Of a stretch of DNA of 64,000 nt, positions 1-11,277 are shown one piece after another. Below the pieces are notes generated by a model. That model saw only the letters and a list, made by a program, of their open reading frames with translations. It made no database searches and was not told the DNA's origin. The position numbers and the translations under genes are program-made. Position 1 is the first letter of the stretch. Each line of letters begins with the position of its first letter. The DNA comes from Pyrenopolyporus hunteri (Eukaryota; Ascomycota; Sordariomycetes; Xylariales; Hypoxylaceae), in assembly GCA_902806595.1 (NCBI GenBank), contig CADCXC010000037.1, positions 124,001-188,000 of the forward strand. Direction: 5' to 3'.

Positions 1-1
1 T

Positions 2-184
2 AGTTGGAATTGGTTAGCCGGGAACCGCTTACCCAAAGCTCCGATCGACTGGGTTGAGGTCGAGACGCACATGATTGACGACAGCGAGTGGGTCGATGTC
101 CATAAGGAGATGCTAGATCTGGCTGTCGAGGACTTGGCGAACTCGATGTGGGAGAGGATGAACATTGATGGGATAGAACCATGA
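2..184 (+). CDS. 3' end of an unidentified gene (partial)
   Basis: An open frame enters from the left edge at base 2 and runs 60 codons to a TGA at 182-184. The peptide is rich in Trp, Asp and Glu and ends in MNIDGIEP. It has no recognisable domain. The even codon usage and the absence of stops suggest the C-terminus of a real protein whose body lies upstream of the window, but a chance open frame cannot be excluded. No function is proposed. Confidence 0.4.
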   Translation, partial: SWNWLAGNRLPKAPIDWVEVETHMIDDSEWVDVHKEMLDLAVEDLANSMWERMNIDGIEP

Positions 185-550
185 GTTTCAAGTTATCCGC
201 CCCTATAGATGGTGTTTATAAGTCGGGTAGGAAGAAACCCGGCACCTAGACATGGCGTTACACCAGCACTCATTGGGTTCATGTAGCATAGCACAGCATC
301 GCTTCCCTCCAGCCCAGCGTTTGAACATAGTAAATTAAAGTCAGTACTCTTATATTATAGTTCTTACGGTCAATAATAGGGACGAGTAGTCACGTAAAGA
401 AACGAGAAGGGAAATTTGAAAAATTAGAACGATAAATCACTTTTAGATCTCATTAATGCCGCTCCGAAAAAACCGTTCCTCGACTTCTAAGCAGGTATCT
501 CCATGTTAAATGCCCAAATATTCAACTCATCCATCCTATTCACCCAACCA
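185..550. other. Intergenic, AT-rich
   Basis: This is the spacer between the partial gene at the left edge and the 3' end of ZPR1. It is AT-rich around 330-480 and probably holds both 3' untranslated regions. No open frame or repeat of note was seen. Confidence 0.5.
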
Positions 551-2134
551 TCAGTTACCATTAGCCTCAGCATTTCCGTTCGTAGTGGTGTCGTTAGTAG
601 TTTCCGCGGTGGCGTTATCCGCCTCGTAACCCTCGACCTTCATATCGCGGAGGCCGAGCTCCTCCTCTTCCTCCTCCGTGCGCTCGTAGTCCTCCGTCGT
701 GATCTGGGGGTCGTCCTGGCCGGGGTCCACGGCCTTCTGCACGTAGCTGCTGGCTAGCGGGTCGGTGAGGATGACGGTGAACTTCTTCTCGCCCCTGATG
801 GCGGCGTCGATACCATCGAAGAAGGCCGTCCATCGAGAGCGATCTTCGGCGCTTAGGGAGTCGCCGCCTTCCGAAGTACCGGTCTCGAAGATCTGGCTAT
901 GTAGGTCGTTTCGTACTTGTGTTAGTAGACCCTCCACGGTTGTGAAGCGGCCTCCTAGCGTTCCGGGGTTCACTTGGAGGTTGAGCTCGGGACATTCGAG
1001 CGAACAGCTCTCGCTCTTGAGGATGTCTCGGGCAAGGTCCTCTGCGTTTTCTACTCTCAGCGTGATCTTCTTGCCTAGCTCTGGTATCTCTCCTCCCGTC
1101 TTGACGTCGTTAGATCGGTACCCGCAGTCGTTGCAGACGGTCGACATCAAGACGACGGCCTTGAAATGCGGGATATCAACCATTTTCATCTTAGTCGTGC
1201 AATGGTGCATACATCCGGGACAAGTGGCTGGGAATTCGTACACCTGGTCCGGAATGATATCGTCGTCCGCGGCGGGTTGGGCAGCCCCGGTTGCCGGGTC
1301 CGTAGGGGCGAGGCCCAAGGCTTCGTTCTGTTCAGGGGTACGAACGTATTCGCGCTTCTCCCACTTGCCGACACCGTCCCGCATGTTCGGTGTGATCCAC
1401 GAATTTCCAGCCGGGTCGTCGACCAAGACCCGGAATGGGAATGCCTCTCCCGCGAGCATTACTCGGGCCTTCGTGATGATCTCGTCAATTTTGGCGTACA
1501 CTTCGGGCGCTTGCTCCTTTCGTGCCTCTTGTCCAAACTCCAGATCGTCGACGACAGTGCGTAGGAGGCCCTCAACGTTTGTGAGCTGTCCGCGGCCCGC
1601 GGGAACCTCCAGGTCGAGTTCGATGAACTTCACAATGGCAGTGTCGGATTTGACAACCTGCCTCTCGAAATCGGCCATGTCGGTTAGTCGTAGTAGGTAA
1701 CTCGAGCCTTTGGGCTGGATAGTTCCGGCGGATTGTATCTCGGAGTTTGAAAAGCCGCATTTGTCGCAGGAGAAGGACATGAGGATGATTTCGCGGAAAT
1801 AAGGGATCGAAGTGAGGAGCATGCGCGTCGTGCCCTGGGTAATGTTAGCAGGTGGTTCTTCAAAATTCTAACACGACTGGTATATTGCGCTTACATTTTC
1901 GTGGCAGTTCATGCATAGCGACTCGATCTCCTCGACCACCTTCTCTTCATCTCCGTCCGCATGCGCATCGCCATTCGTGCCGTTAGTAGTGGGGGCGAGG
2001 TGTCCAGCTTTCCGGCCGATGGCTTCGAAAAAGTCGGGAGAGGACACCGTGGTTGAGTGTCCCGGTTCTTCTGCTGCAGGCATTTTAGATTCGTTGATTT
2101 CTTCGAGCTCTTGTTTCGATAGGATTTCGGTCAT
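551..2134 (-). CDS. ZPR1: Zinc-finger protein ZPR1
   Basis: Two exons, complement(1895..2134) and complement(551..1834), with a 60-bp intron (donor GTAAGC, acceptor CCCAG), encode about 507 aa. The splice joins NCHEN to GTTRMLL and so rebuilds the first zinc finger (CMNC ... CDKCGF). A second C4 finger follows in the C-terminal half (CPGC ... CNDCGYRSND). The tandem arrangement of a C4 finger plus the ZPR1 beta domain, repeated twice, is diagnostic of the family. ZPR1 is a conserved eukaryotic protein that binds translation elongation factor eEF1A; in yeast it acts as an eEF1A folding chaperone and moves between cytoplasm and nucleus. Length is normal for fungi. The last residues are Asn/Thr-rich and low in complexity. 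Identity is secure; the function comes from the family. Confidence 0.95.
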
Positions 2135-2544
2135 CTATTTCTCGTCTGTTGAATGAACTCGGTTGCTAGCTTTGTTTCTGTTTGACTCGAAAATAAAAAT
2201 TTGGAGGGGCATCTGTCGCGGTAGCGCGGGGTTAATGACATATGCCTGGATCGGTAGGATATCAGGCTTATCAGCTGCAGATAGCACTATAATTACGAGC
2301 TAGTGGCTGCTAGGCCCTGTTAGAAAGGTCCAGAAGTCTCCCTAACGCCCCCCGATCGTTAAATTTTCGTAAGCACGTAGGTATTGCATTGTACCCAGCT
2401 ACCCAGGTACCTAGCATTCGTTTGCCTATCAACCCCGGACTGACGCGGGATGACGCGACGACATGCGATAGGAACAAACCAAATCAGGTACCTAGAATCA
2501 GAAACAATTTTTTTTAAAAAAAACGGTTCGTTTTTGCGATCAAG
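2135..2544. other. Intergenic, ZPR1 promoter side
   Basis: This stretch holds the ZPR1 5' region and the 3' region of the Rpr2-like gene. It contains a TACCCAGCTACCCAGGTACC-type short repeat near 2390-2412 and an A/T homopolymer stretch near 2508-2523. No gene was seen. Confidence 0.5.
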
Positions 2545-3156
2545 TCATTTCAACATGAAATCGCTCAAACTTAAACCAAAGCCATTTTGAGGCCTGGTCG
2601 CAGAAGATTGAGCCTGCTGAAGCAAAGCTTGGAGGCCCTGCTTCCTGCTCTTTGCTCTCTTCTTGCTGCTGGCATTCGCCGAGAGTTTCGCGGGTTCGGG
2701 AAGACGAGCAGCTGCATTTGGATGAATAACCCCCGAGCCTAGAGGATTTATAGGCTTCGGCGGGCGACGTCTAGTTATAGGCGGTGCTGGGGGAAGCGAA
2801 ATATCGGTGTATCGATGGCACATCCCACAGGTGAATCGTTTTCGGCGTTCGACCACCTGGGTATTATTCGCGACCACGCCCTTCGAAGTGACATTCTTCT
2901 TCTTCCCGGCTTTCTTCTTCCGCACGGCCCGTCTAGTCTCCATATTAAGCTCGCTCCCTCGACCGGGAATCATGATATGACCACAGGCTCCGCATACGTG
3001 CTGTCTTTGCAGGTCCGATATCTCCAGCTCATTGTGGAACATTAGCGAGTTCCGCTGCATCATGAGGTACGCTGAAGTCTCCGGAGCCGTTTTCAAAAGA
3101 AGATGTGCGGCATCGGTGAGGAAGCCAAGGCTTTGAGGCAGAGTCTCGCCCGCCAT
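2545..3156 (-). CDS. RNase P/MRP subunit, Rpr2/Rpp21/Snm1 family
   Basis: A single exon of 203 aa from the ATG at 3156, or 237 aa if the in-frame ATG at 3258 is used. The shorter start is preferred because MAGETLPQSLGFLTDAAHLL is where the conserved N-terminal helix of the family begins; the extra 34 residues are Lys/Arg-rich and look like translated leader. Two Cys pairs (HVCGACGHIM and FTCGMCH) form the zinc-ribbon expected of Rpr2/Rpp21/Snm1 proteins, and the segment between and after them is very basic, as expected for an RNA-binding subunit. The protein would serve in pre-tRNA 5' processing (RNase P) or rRNA processing (RNase MRP) in the nucleus. Sequence alone does not show which of the two complexes it joins. 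Confidence 0.8.
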   Translation of the reverse strand: MAGETLPQSLGFLTDAAHLLLKTAPETSAYLMMQRNSLMFHNELEISDLQRQHVCGACGHIMIPGRGSELNMETRRAVRKKKAGKKKNVTSKGVVANNTQVVERRKRFTCGMCHRYTDISLPPAPPITRRRPPKPINPLGSGVIHPNAAARLPEPAKLSANASSKKRAKSRKQGLQALLQQAQSSATRPQNGFGLSLSDFMLK

Positions 3157-3660
3157 CGCGATGTAGAGTGGTAGGTCGAATAAAGGATGCTTGGGTTTCC
3201 GAGTTGGCTTTCGTCGTTTCCGTTTCTTCTCTCTCGGGCCAAAAGGGTGGAAATTCACGTACCCACTAAAAGCTATAATCCCCGGGTATACGTATATATG
3301 CGCCTGTACGTTTGTATCGCGATGTTTATGTCCTTTAGATGCATATTGATATCACTTATGCAGGTAGTAAATACTATGTACTGATGGAGGCTTAGATACT
3401 GTCAAAATGCAGTCATGGACCCGCGGACCTCGAGCTTAAACCCAATCTCTTATTGAGATTTCTCGTCCCTTCACGTCAAATACTAGCCGAAGAGCCGGAT
3501 CGCATTCCTGACCCAAAACGCAAGAAAAGAATGAACCCTTCGCCCCGCCGTCATATACACTTTAGATATCGTCGACCAATGGCAGAATGAAGAGGGCCAG
3601 CGTCCATAGTGACTATTGATTCACAGAAAAGTATTCCTTCAGATCCCATGCTTACCGCCG
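3157..3660. other. Intergenic spacer
   Basis: This is the 5' region of the Rpr2-like gene plus the 3' region of the Gfo/Idh/MocA gene. It includes TATA-like TATACGTATATATG at 3289-3302. No gene was seen. Confidence 0.45.
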
Positions 3661-4988
3661 CTATGCCGGCAACGTGTACTGACTTGTAGGACGCAACGGC
3701 AACTTCGCGGCCGTATAGGCCATATCAATCATCTTCATGGTATTGATCGAAGCAGCGCCGTCAACCCACTGCTGCACCTCGCGACCGCGGACCTTGTCGA
3801 CGAACCGCTCCAGCTGATAGCGGTAAGTCGACCAGTAAGACTCACCCGTCTGATCAATGCCGGCCTCGCGGAACGAGTAAGCCTTGACCGTCTCGCTCTT
3901 AGTCCACTTCTTAAACGTACGTCCGGAAGTATCCCCAACCTTCCGTACCGCGAATTCGTCGTCGATTTGGATGGAATGGAAGTTTGTCGGCAGGACAAAA
4001 TTCATGAATTTGATCTTGCGCGTACGAACAACTTCCCGGTCTTTGGGCACCTCGATCTTGGCGTCCGCGCTGGAGATTACCACAGGCTTATGCTCTACGT
4101 GGATATCGGGCGTGAGTCGAGTAATTGGCGCCTTAAGATCGGCCTCCATCTCGCCGCGGCCACCGTTAGGAAATCGATACTGCGCCTTGTAAAGGCGGTC
4201 GCACTTCGAGTCGAAGGAGCTGGCCTGCGTGAGGCATTCTTCACACTCCTCGGGCACGGCGCCGAATATGCGAGCTAGGGAGCTCGCGGTGTAGGCACCG
4301 AGGTCCATGAGTGCGCCGCCTCCTAGATCGTATCGGTAACGGATATCGTCATCGGCAATCATCCATCTCGGAACCCACAGCGTCGACCTAGCCTTGGCTA
4401 CCTCGGCTGGTGTGACGTATGACATGAACACGGTCCAGGCTGGATGGAAAACGTAGTGCGCTGCTTCGAGAAGAACTGGCGCTTTCGGGCCATCCAGAAG
4501 CGGGGTTTTGAAGAGGATCTCGGCTTCCGTTGCGTTATTCACCGACGGCTTTTCGAGTAGAACATGCTTTCCAGCTTTGAGAGCGCGGAGAGCCCATTCG
4601 TAGTGCAGACCATTAGGCAGGGGTATGTAGACGCAGTCGATGTTGGGGTCGTCGAGTAGGTCTTCAAACACCAGCGTATATCAACGATTAGCACTTAATC
4701 TGAGAGGACGTCTATACACGGCAAGCAGAGCCTCTATATACCTTGGTAGGTGGCGGATACCTCTGGTATGCCGTGCTTCCGGGCATACGCTTTCGCCTTA
4801 TTCAGGTCTCGGGCGGCGACGGCCCGGACCACGACGTCGGCATGGCTCTTGGCTGGAAGGATGAGAGCGTCCGGTGCAATGTTAGCAGCGCCGAGGATAC
4901 CAAACCGGAGAGGGCCGTCTGATTTCGACGCATTAGGTGGATTTTTAATCAGCCAATTACGACGTGCGAATCCGAGTAGAGACGCCAT
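3661..4988 (-). CDS. Gfo/Idh/MocA-family oxidoreductase
   Basis: Two exons, complement(4742..4988) and complement(3661..4661), with an 80-bp intron, encode 415 aa. The junction reads SATYQ-DLLDDPNIDCVYIPLP, which restores the family sequence exactly. The N-terminal Rossmann motif GILGAANIAPDAL lies near residues 30-42, the conserved LPNGLHYEWALRALKAGKH and LLEKP block follows, and the C-terminal alpha/beta domain carries DLGGGALMDLGAYTASSLAR. These are hallmarks of NAD(P)-dependent sugar or dihydrodiol dehydrogenases; the closest well-known relatives are NADP-linked D-xylose 1-dehydrogenases and trans-dihydrodiol dehydrogenases. The substrate cannot be read from sequence. There is no signal peptide, so it is probably cytosolic. 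Start chosen: MASLLGF, because upstream codons do not look coding. Confidence 0.88.
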
Positions 4989-5964
4989 TATTTCTGTTGC
5001 GAGCTTACAGGTAGCAACGGTGTCGACGACGAGGTAGTTCAATAATTGGTTGAATTTACCAAGTCAACGTTTACGTTTGATTCATGGTAATGATACAGAG
5101 GTAGGATATGAGGTAGGATATGAGGTAGGATATGAGGTAGGATATGAGGTAGGATATGAGGTAGGGTACTAAATCGGATTGAAAAGGCTACTAGACTGGT
5201 TAAATGGCATAAGTGCCGACCTGGGTATGATATTGGATAGGATCCATTGTTGGTTGAGACCTAATACGTCCTTACCAGGCATCCACCAATGATACCTACC
5301 GGATGAGGAGTCGGAAGAGCGTCAACGTCAAAATAGGTAAGCGGCACACCACTAACTCTTTCACCGTCAGGTTCGAAGCTCAACGATGTCGAATACTTCG
5401 ACAATTTATATTTGGTGTCACACAACTATTATTATTCCGTATGAATTTTGCTGAAACTTCACTAATATGAAATATCGAAGTAGAATTGTCCTTGATCATA
5501 TTTTTAACGATTCTACTTGCCGTTGGAAATTCATACTTACCTCATAAGCTAGAATCCTCCAGTACCTACTGTTATGAACCGTGTCCGTCCGTTTACTTTA
5601 GCGCCCTTCCGAACGTCAACCTAGGTTACGTGCCTCGTTACCTCCCAAACGGACCTAGCTCCAGCCCCTAGAGTTCGCATGTTGCTCACAACTATGCGAC
5701 TAGACCCCCAGATATCTCACGAAGACATAAAAAGCTAGACATGGTGAATCGATACAGTTCAGTCACAATAGTCAAGAATTGGATCAGGGCGGACGACCGA
5801 ATAACATTAAACTTAAAAGCTTTGGCTTGCGCGCAGTATCTTATAAATGCCAAATGGTATCCAAGCATCTAATCATGAGCATGCAGCGCTGTCCGTGGAA
5901 CGCTTTCCCAACTCCCTCAATGCTAACATCCACTACCACACATCAACACAGGATTACAACGCAT
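4989..5964. other. Intergenic region with minisatellite
   Basis: This non-coding stretch holds the 5' region of the Gfo/Idh/MocA gene, with a 12-bp minisatellite at 5101-5160, and the 3' region of the secreted-protein gene. Short open frames here have no coding character. Confidence 0.5.
5101..5160. repeat. Perfect 5 x 12-bp tandem repeat
   Basis: The unit GTAGGATATGAG is repeated five times without mismatch, followed by a degenerate sixth start (GTAGGGTACT). It lies 113-172 bp upstream of the start codon of the minus-strand Gfo/Idh/MocA gene, so it falls in its promoter or 5' leader. Confidence 0.97.
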
Positions 5965-6700
5965 TTATAGAATGCTGCCGAGGATGCCACCAACGAGGGA
6001 CAGAAGGCCACCGAGAACGCCCTGGACCTGGCTGACGAGACCCTTGATCTCAACAGCGAGAGGGCTAACAGTGTTACCAACGACACCAAGGGCGAAGCTG
6101 ACGACGGGCTTAGCAACGGGCTCAACGCTGGAGAGGACGAGCTGGAGCTCAGGCTTGACGGCCTTCAAGACATCTATCAACGATGTTAGTACAATACTAA
6201 GCATTCAACACAATAAAGATATTGAAACATACCAGCAGGGACGCTCTTGGTGATCTGTTGGGCAGTAGACTGGACACGGGTAGCGATGGAGAGAACACCG
6301 TTGAGGAGCTCAGGGACACCCTTGAGCTCATCCTCGAGCAGAGTCGGGACCGCCTGGGTGGCAAGGGGCAGAACATCGCCAACGATCTTGGTGACCTCGC
6401 CGGCAACAGAGAGAAGAGACTTCTCAAGCTGAGGGATCAGGGTAGTAGCATCGAGGCTGATGTTCACAGTCAAAAGGTTGCCTGCACGGCTAGTTAGCTT
6501 AGATACTCAGCAAGTCAACACTTTCTCTGGAACGTACTGATGTTCTGCAGTTCACCCTCAACGGTGGTCTGGACAGTGTTGACGGTAGTAGTAGCCGTGG
6601 TGAGGATTTCAAGGGCACGGGCGTTGTTCTGGTGAGCAGCCGGGGCGGCGACGGCAGAGCCGAGGGAGAAGGCGGCGAGAGCGAAGTTGGTGAAACGCAT
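5965..6700 (-). CDS. Small secreted cysteine-free protein
   Basis: Three exons, complement(6538..6700), complement(6233..6481) and complement(5965..6173), with introns of 56 and 59 bp (branch-like CTAAC near both acceptors), encode 206 aa. An N-terminal signal peptide (MRFTNFALAAFSLGSAVAAP, cleavage near residues 18-20) is clear. The mature protein is rich in Val, Leu, Ala, Ser and Thr, has no Cys, Trp or Tyr, and is predicted by eye to be a string of amphipathic helices ending in a Gly/Leu-rich tail (GVLGGLLSLVGGILGSIL). It resembles surface-active or wall-associated secreted proteins in composition, but I do not recognise the family. A TATA-like element lies about 180 bp upstream. The exon structure and signal peptide make the gene real; the function is unknown. 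Confidence 0.8.
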
Positions 6701-9343
6701 TGTGACTGGCGATGTGGTATCGACGTGGGAATGTTATTAAGCGGTGAGAAAGGCTGAAGAGCTTGGTATCAAGGAATGACTAAGTTGGAATAGTAGAGAA
6801 CGACTGAGTGAGGGAATCTGGAAGCTGATCTTGCGGATGATGCAGAAGAGAACGTACGACGATACTGACAGGCGAAGGCAGATATATACTCTCCCCCAAG
6901 GCTGTCGACTAGCCGGCCCCATCCTTCATTCCCCCCTGAATTCTGCATTCATCTCAGTCGTGCTGATTCTTACAGCCGTCCACCCTAGTGAGCCTATTTT
7001 CCCTCGCGATGTCGTCACCGAGTCGGGGGCCATAATGGGGATGGGCATGTCCTCCCTTCTCATTTTCCCTGCCAAGGACGTGAAGGCACTAAGCCTTGGT
7101 AAGCATGGGTTGCACATGGTATAACGGGTACCAGCCGGATGGATTTAGATAAGATTTGCGGCGTCTCATTGACGAACCTGAAGTCGTACTGTTTGCCGTT
7201 CCCAGGAGAAGTGGACCATCACCGTGCGGTGCAGTCCAGCGGCGCGGATGCTAACCCAGGGTTATATTAGGGGCCATTATTTCCGCATGGACCAGCGCAG
7301 TGGACGAGTCGATCGCAATGTTAACCCGCTGCCTACCTGTCATGCCGGAAATCCTGCTACCAACTATTTTCACGTCAACGAAGCGCACGATATCAACAAC
7401 ACAATTTACTCGTATTTTTACTATATTTACCACTATATTTACTACTATATTGCTGCTAATCTCTTTTATTACTTAGCCATTTATTCGTCGTAGCATTTCA
7501 AACCCTACGACATGTTTGAAGCAGAATTACGGAACGATTGCACTAAGGAAAAAGACCCATTACTTAAACTAAAATGAACATGGACACCTAGTCCACTTGG
7601 GCCGTTTTGGTCCGTGTAGATCGAAAAGTGAAAAGAAGCCATACTGAGGGCTATCAAACGGCCTATAGCTGATCACGACTGGTTTTCGGAAGTAAAAACG
7701 GGGTCGCTAAGCTAAACTTGCCAGCCCTGTAATAGCCGGAGGTTCACATTGGCTAGTTTATGCCTACTACTCAGGCCGCGGGGACGCGGAGCAGGTGTTG
7801 TCGGCGATCCCATGTGTGAGCTGGACTCCCATCTGCCGATATCACAGAGGCTGGCCTATTCACCGACTCAGTCAACCCATCAACTACTTCCACGAACGGC
7901 TCCATTGAGCTTCAATGAGCGAATTGTTACGCTTTTATATTAGTCTCGCATCTACTGACACCAGGTCTTCAAGCCCGTTGGAACCACCATCCAGCTTGAC
8001 TTGAAGAAGGCTACGGTTGAGTTCAGAGAATCATTGTCATCATCTACAATAGAAGGTGGTATGCATTGCGACATCGCAACGTGCATACACCCGGTAGTAG
8101 TATTATTATCTGCGGAGGAATCCTATAATTTCTACGTAGGGAGCATGATGTCACTTCTGTAATTTTATTCCTGTCGTTGGGCACTTTGTGCGAACCTCAA
8201 CCTCCCTATGCACGCCCGATGTCACCCTGTTAATGAGATTTAGGAAAGGCCTCTACATAGTCAGATTGAGCAAGGGGGTAGGACACCTCTGCTACGCCAC
8301 TAATATACTCATAAAGTTATCAACTTAAAATCTTATCGACTTTTTAATAAAACAATATCCCTTGGGTATGACAGAACAACTCCCTTGCCGTCGCGAAATT
8401 CGGAAGAAATTAAAAAAAGCCTTTTCTTCCGCAAACTTTGAACCAAAGTCGCAATAAATTCATGCCGGGGGCGGTTTGAAATATCCGGAGGGGTATTCAG
8501 TCGGGTTCCTTACGTGAACAGTGATGTCCCTTCGGCGATGCCGGAGGCTCCGTATATCAGAAATGCTCAGAGTTGGCCAGGGCACGAATACCTACATACG
8601 TAATAATGGGAGAAACTGCCCCTATACTTATATAACCCCCGTCTTGACGCGTAACGGAGTGCTTGAACATATGAAGGTACCTACAAGCTTTACGCCCCCT
8701 CGGAGGCTAACGGTAGTTAGGTTAACTTAGCCGGCGCCGTAGGGACGAGAGTTCCGAATGGACTAAGCTGATAAAGGTCGCCTCCCAGCACCTTGTAAAC
8801 GAAGCATGATACACATCTGAAATTTCACCCGCAAACTAGACCCTGGGCTCTGGAAGCGTCCTTGACGTTGAAAGCGAAATTATACGCAGCGCGAGACTAT
8901 TTATGACTTGTGATATCTTATTCGCCCTGCGGATATCTGATTACCTCAACGTAAGGGGGATAACCGGAATTTCGGCGAGATTCTTGGCAGGAAATAGAAT
9001 CATATACATAGTAGCCATTCTAATTGGGAGAATCATCTATACGATGTGTTTTTGGCCCGTGCCATAACCCAGGGGCAACTTTCGACTCCTGTTTCCAATT
9101 CTCCCCTGGCTTACGTATACGGGGAAATATGAATATACTCGACCCTTAATTCATACTCAACCAAGATAGCATATTTTTAGTTCATTCGCGACCCCAACCG
9201 GAAATCCGAAAACGGTCCGTCTCTGAAGTGTCAGAGCGGGATGGCCTAAATAAACTCAACAGTTACTCGTTTGGATTCGCGACGAAGTTAATAGGCTAAA
9301 TTCAAGTCCATTCTAACATCTTCATACAAATTCACATACAAAT
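6701..9343. other. Gene-free AT-rich island
   Basis: This 2.6-kb stretch shows only short open frames without coding character. It contains a quasi-repeat of TTTACTATATTTACCACTAT near 7417-7452 and many TA-rich tracts around 8300-9200. It may be a decayed repeat, but no element ends were found. Confidence 0.5.
6882..6888 (-). promoter_or_regulatory. TATA-like element of the secreted-protein gene
   Basis: ATATATA sits about 180 bp upstream of the start codon at 6700, beside a polypyrimidine stretch on the minus strand. Position and sequence suit a fungal TATA box for a strongly expressed secreted protein. Confidence 0.35.
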
Positions 9344-10531
9344 TCATGCCACCTTCTCCAGGACCTCATCTGTGTATTTCCATAGCTCACGGGCCAGTTC
9401 CTCACTTCTCCCTGTTTTATTCAATTCTTCTCGTATCCCCACTGGCACGTAGTATGCTCCGTTTTCCAATTCGTTTCTCTTCGCCCCAGCCGCGGCCCAG
9501 AGCTGATTCAGACAGCCAACACTTTCGTCCACCACGGCTCCACCGAGTAGCCAGTTGGCGCTATATACAAAGGCTTTCCTCAACGGCGGCAGGCCAGTTA
9601 CTAGTTCTGTGGTGACAACTCCAGGGTGGATGGATACAGCTTTGATCTGGGGGTATCGCCTCGCGATCTCGGCTGCGTAGAGTATATTTGCTAGTTTGCT
9701 TTGACTATAGGAATTCGTGCTGATCAGCTCTCTATCCAACTCCTTATCACGCTTGCTTCCCCTTGAATAGGAGAAACCTTCTACCTAGTGGTGCATTGTG
9801 GGATTTTGCCGAGAACTTACCCATAGCGAAAATTAAAGCCTAACAGACCCAGGTTCTCTTGCTTGGTACGGAGCGTCGAGAATGCGATTCCGCCGCTCGG
9901 TGCCATTTTCCATCCGGCAGAAGTGAGGTTGACGAGTCGGACATCAGAATTCGGCAGCTCGGCAGTCTTGAGCATGATGGGCAGGACTTGTCGGATGACC
10001 ATGGCGTTTGCCAGATGGTTGACGGCGAAGTGTATCTCGAAGCCATCCTCGCTTAGAGCCGGTGGTTTATCCATTATGCCAGCGTTGCACCTATCCATTG
10101 TCAGTCTACATTATGCTGTTGTCGCCTAATCGCACATGAGAAAGAGTAGGGTTATTCCTAACATAAGTATGTCGAGGCGGTCGTGAGTAAATTGGGCGCA
10201 AGCTTTCTTAACCGAGGACAAGGAGTTCATGTCCATTTTGAGGAAAGTCATTCCCACGGAGGGATTCGCCTTCTTTACCTCTTCAATGAGCGAATCTCCA
10301 GCTTGCGCATTACGGCCGGTGAAATATATGTGGCCAGGTCCATGGCCCGCAAGGACCTTAACTGAGGCTCTTCCGAGGCCAGCGGTTCCTTTAGATGTCA
10401 GCCTATGAAACAGATGTCGAGGATATTAGCAGCTAGGATAGCATACCGCCTGTGATGAAAATGACTTTGTCTTGGAGAGATGGAATGTCCCTATCCGGGT
10501 CGAACTTCGTGGCTTTGGAATGGGACGGCAT
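9344..10531 (-). CDS. Short-chain dehydrogenase/reductase (retinol dehydrogenase-like)
   Basis: Four exons, complement(10447..10531), complement(10163..10388), complement(9821..10090) and complement(9344..9704), encode 313 aa. The first splice builds the cofactor motif TGGTAGLG (residues 27-34), the second joins DILM to CNAGIM (the NNAG-like motif), and the third joins RYG to QSKLANILYA, giving the catalytic Tyr-x-x-x-Lys. The third acceptor is the least certain: sites at 9731 and 9761 are also in phase and would add a short insert that also contains a YSQSK. Classical SDR fold, NAD(P)(H)-dependent, probably cytosolic or membrane-associated; substrate unknown. The gene is transcribed divergently from the bZIP factor starting at 11278, and the two share a 746-bp intergenic region. 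Confidence 0.87.
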
Positions 10532-11277
10532 GCTAAATGGTAAGGAGCAACTAGAGGTATTTTTTATTCCGTAACGGTGAGAAACCACGTAGATGTAGGT
10601 AAATCTGAAATTAGATTATTCAGCTGGCTTGTCTTTGGATTCAAACAAAAACCACCGACTTATAGAGTTGAGTTGGGACATGGGATGATGCCCAGGCAAC
10701 TGTCTACGAGTACGATGCCTTTATACCACCTTCGCCTCGTAGCGATCACAGTTATATAGTAGATTCAGTCGTATATTTTTAATGATGATACGTTTACCGA
10801 TGGCCAAATTTGTTCGCCTCTTGACCTGTGATGGACGATCATACGCATAACACGGTACCTTGCAAAAAGTACCACCTATACATAGTATATAGAGGCGTAT
10901 GCAGGATAAGCAGACTGCATATACGCTATTCCCGTCCTGGCATAAACTGAACCCAAGACTGCGGTGATGCGACGCTAAAGCACGCCTCCCGAAGCCAATA
11001 TGCCGGAAATAGTAAGAGTCGAGAACATGGCTGCCGGGGCTAGATCCTATGTACCAGGTATATTCTTCTCGGATAGTCCCTTATCACCGATGCCGTTCTT
11101 TTTAAGTCGCCGGCGTCCGCAACGGCAACGCCTCCGGTCTCATCAGCATTTTAACTAGGAGACCCTCCATAAGCAGATTGCATATAGTTACACTGGAAAT
11201 TCGACCGCGATTGGCTCTCGTTTTCCCGTAGCTCTCGATCCGAGTATCACTAACAGCACGACTACTAATACCACAAA
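10532..11277. promoter_or_regulatory. Shared divergent promoter region, SDR and bZIP genes
   Basis: This 746-bp non-coding region separates the start codons of the minus-strand SDR gene and the plus-strand bZIP gene. It is AT-rich in the middle (10760-10900). I found no consensus bZIP palindrome by eye. Dual use as a bidirectional promoter is inferred from gene orientation. Confidence 0.45.

Noticed and set aside
765..1700. 311-codon plus-strand open frame
   Set aside because: It lies wholly antisense to ZPR1 exon 2, whose zinc fingers prove the minus strand is coding; the Ser/Arg-rich peptide is a shadow.
5101..5160. CRISPR-like array
   Set aside because: The units are directly adjacent with no spacers, and the genome is fungal; it is a simple minisatellite.
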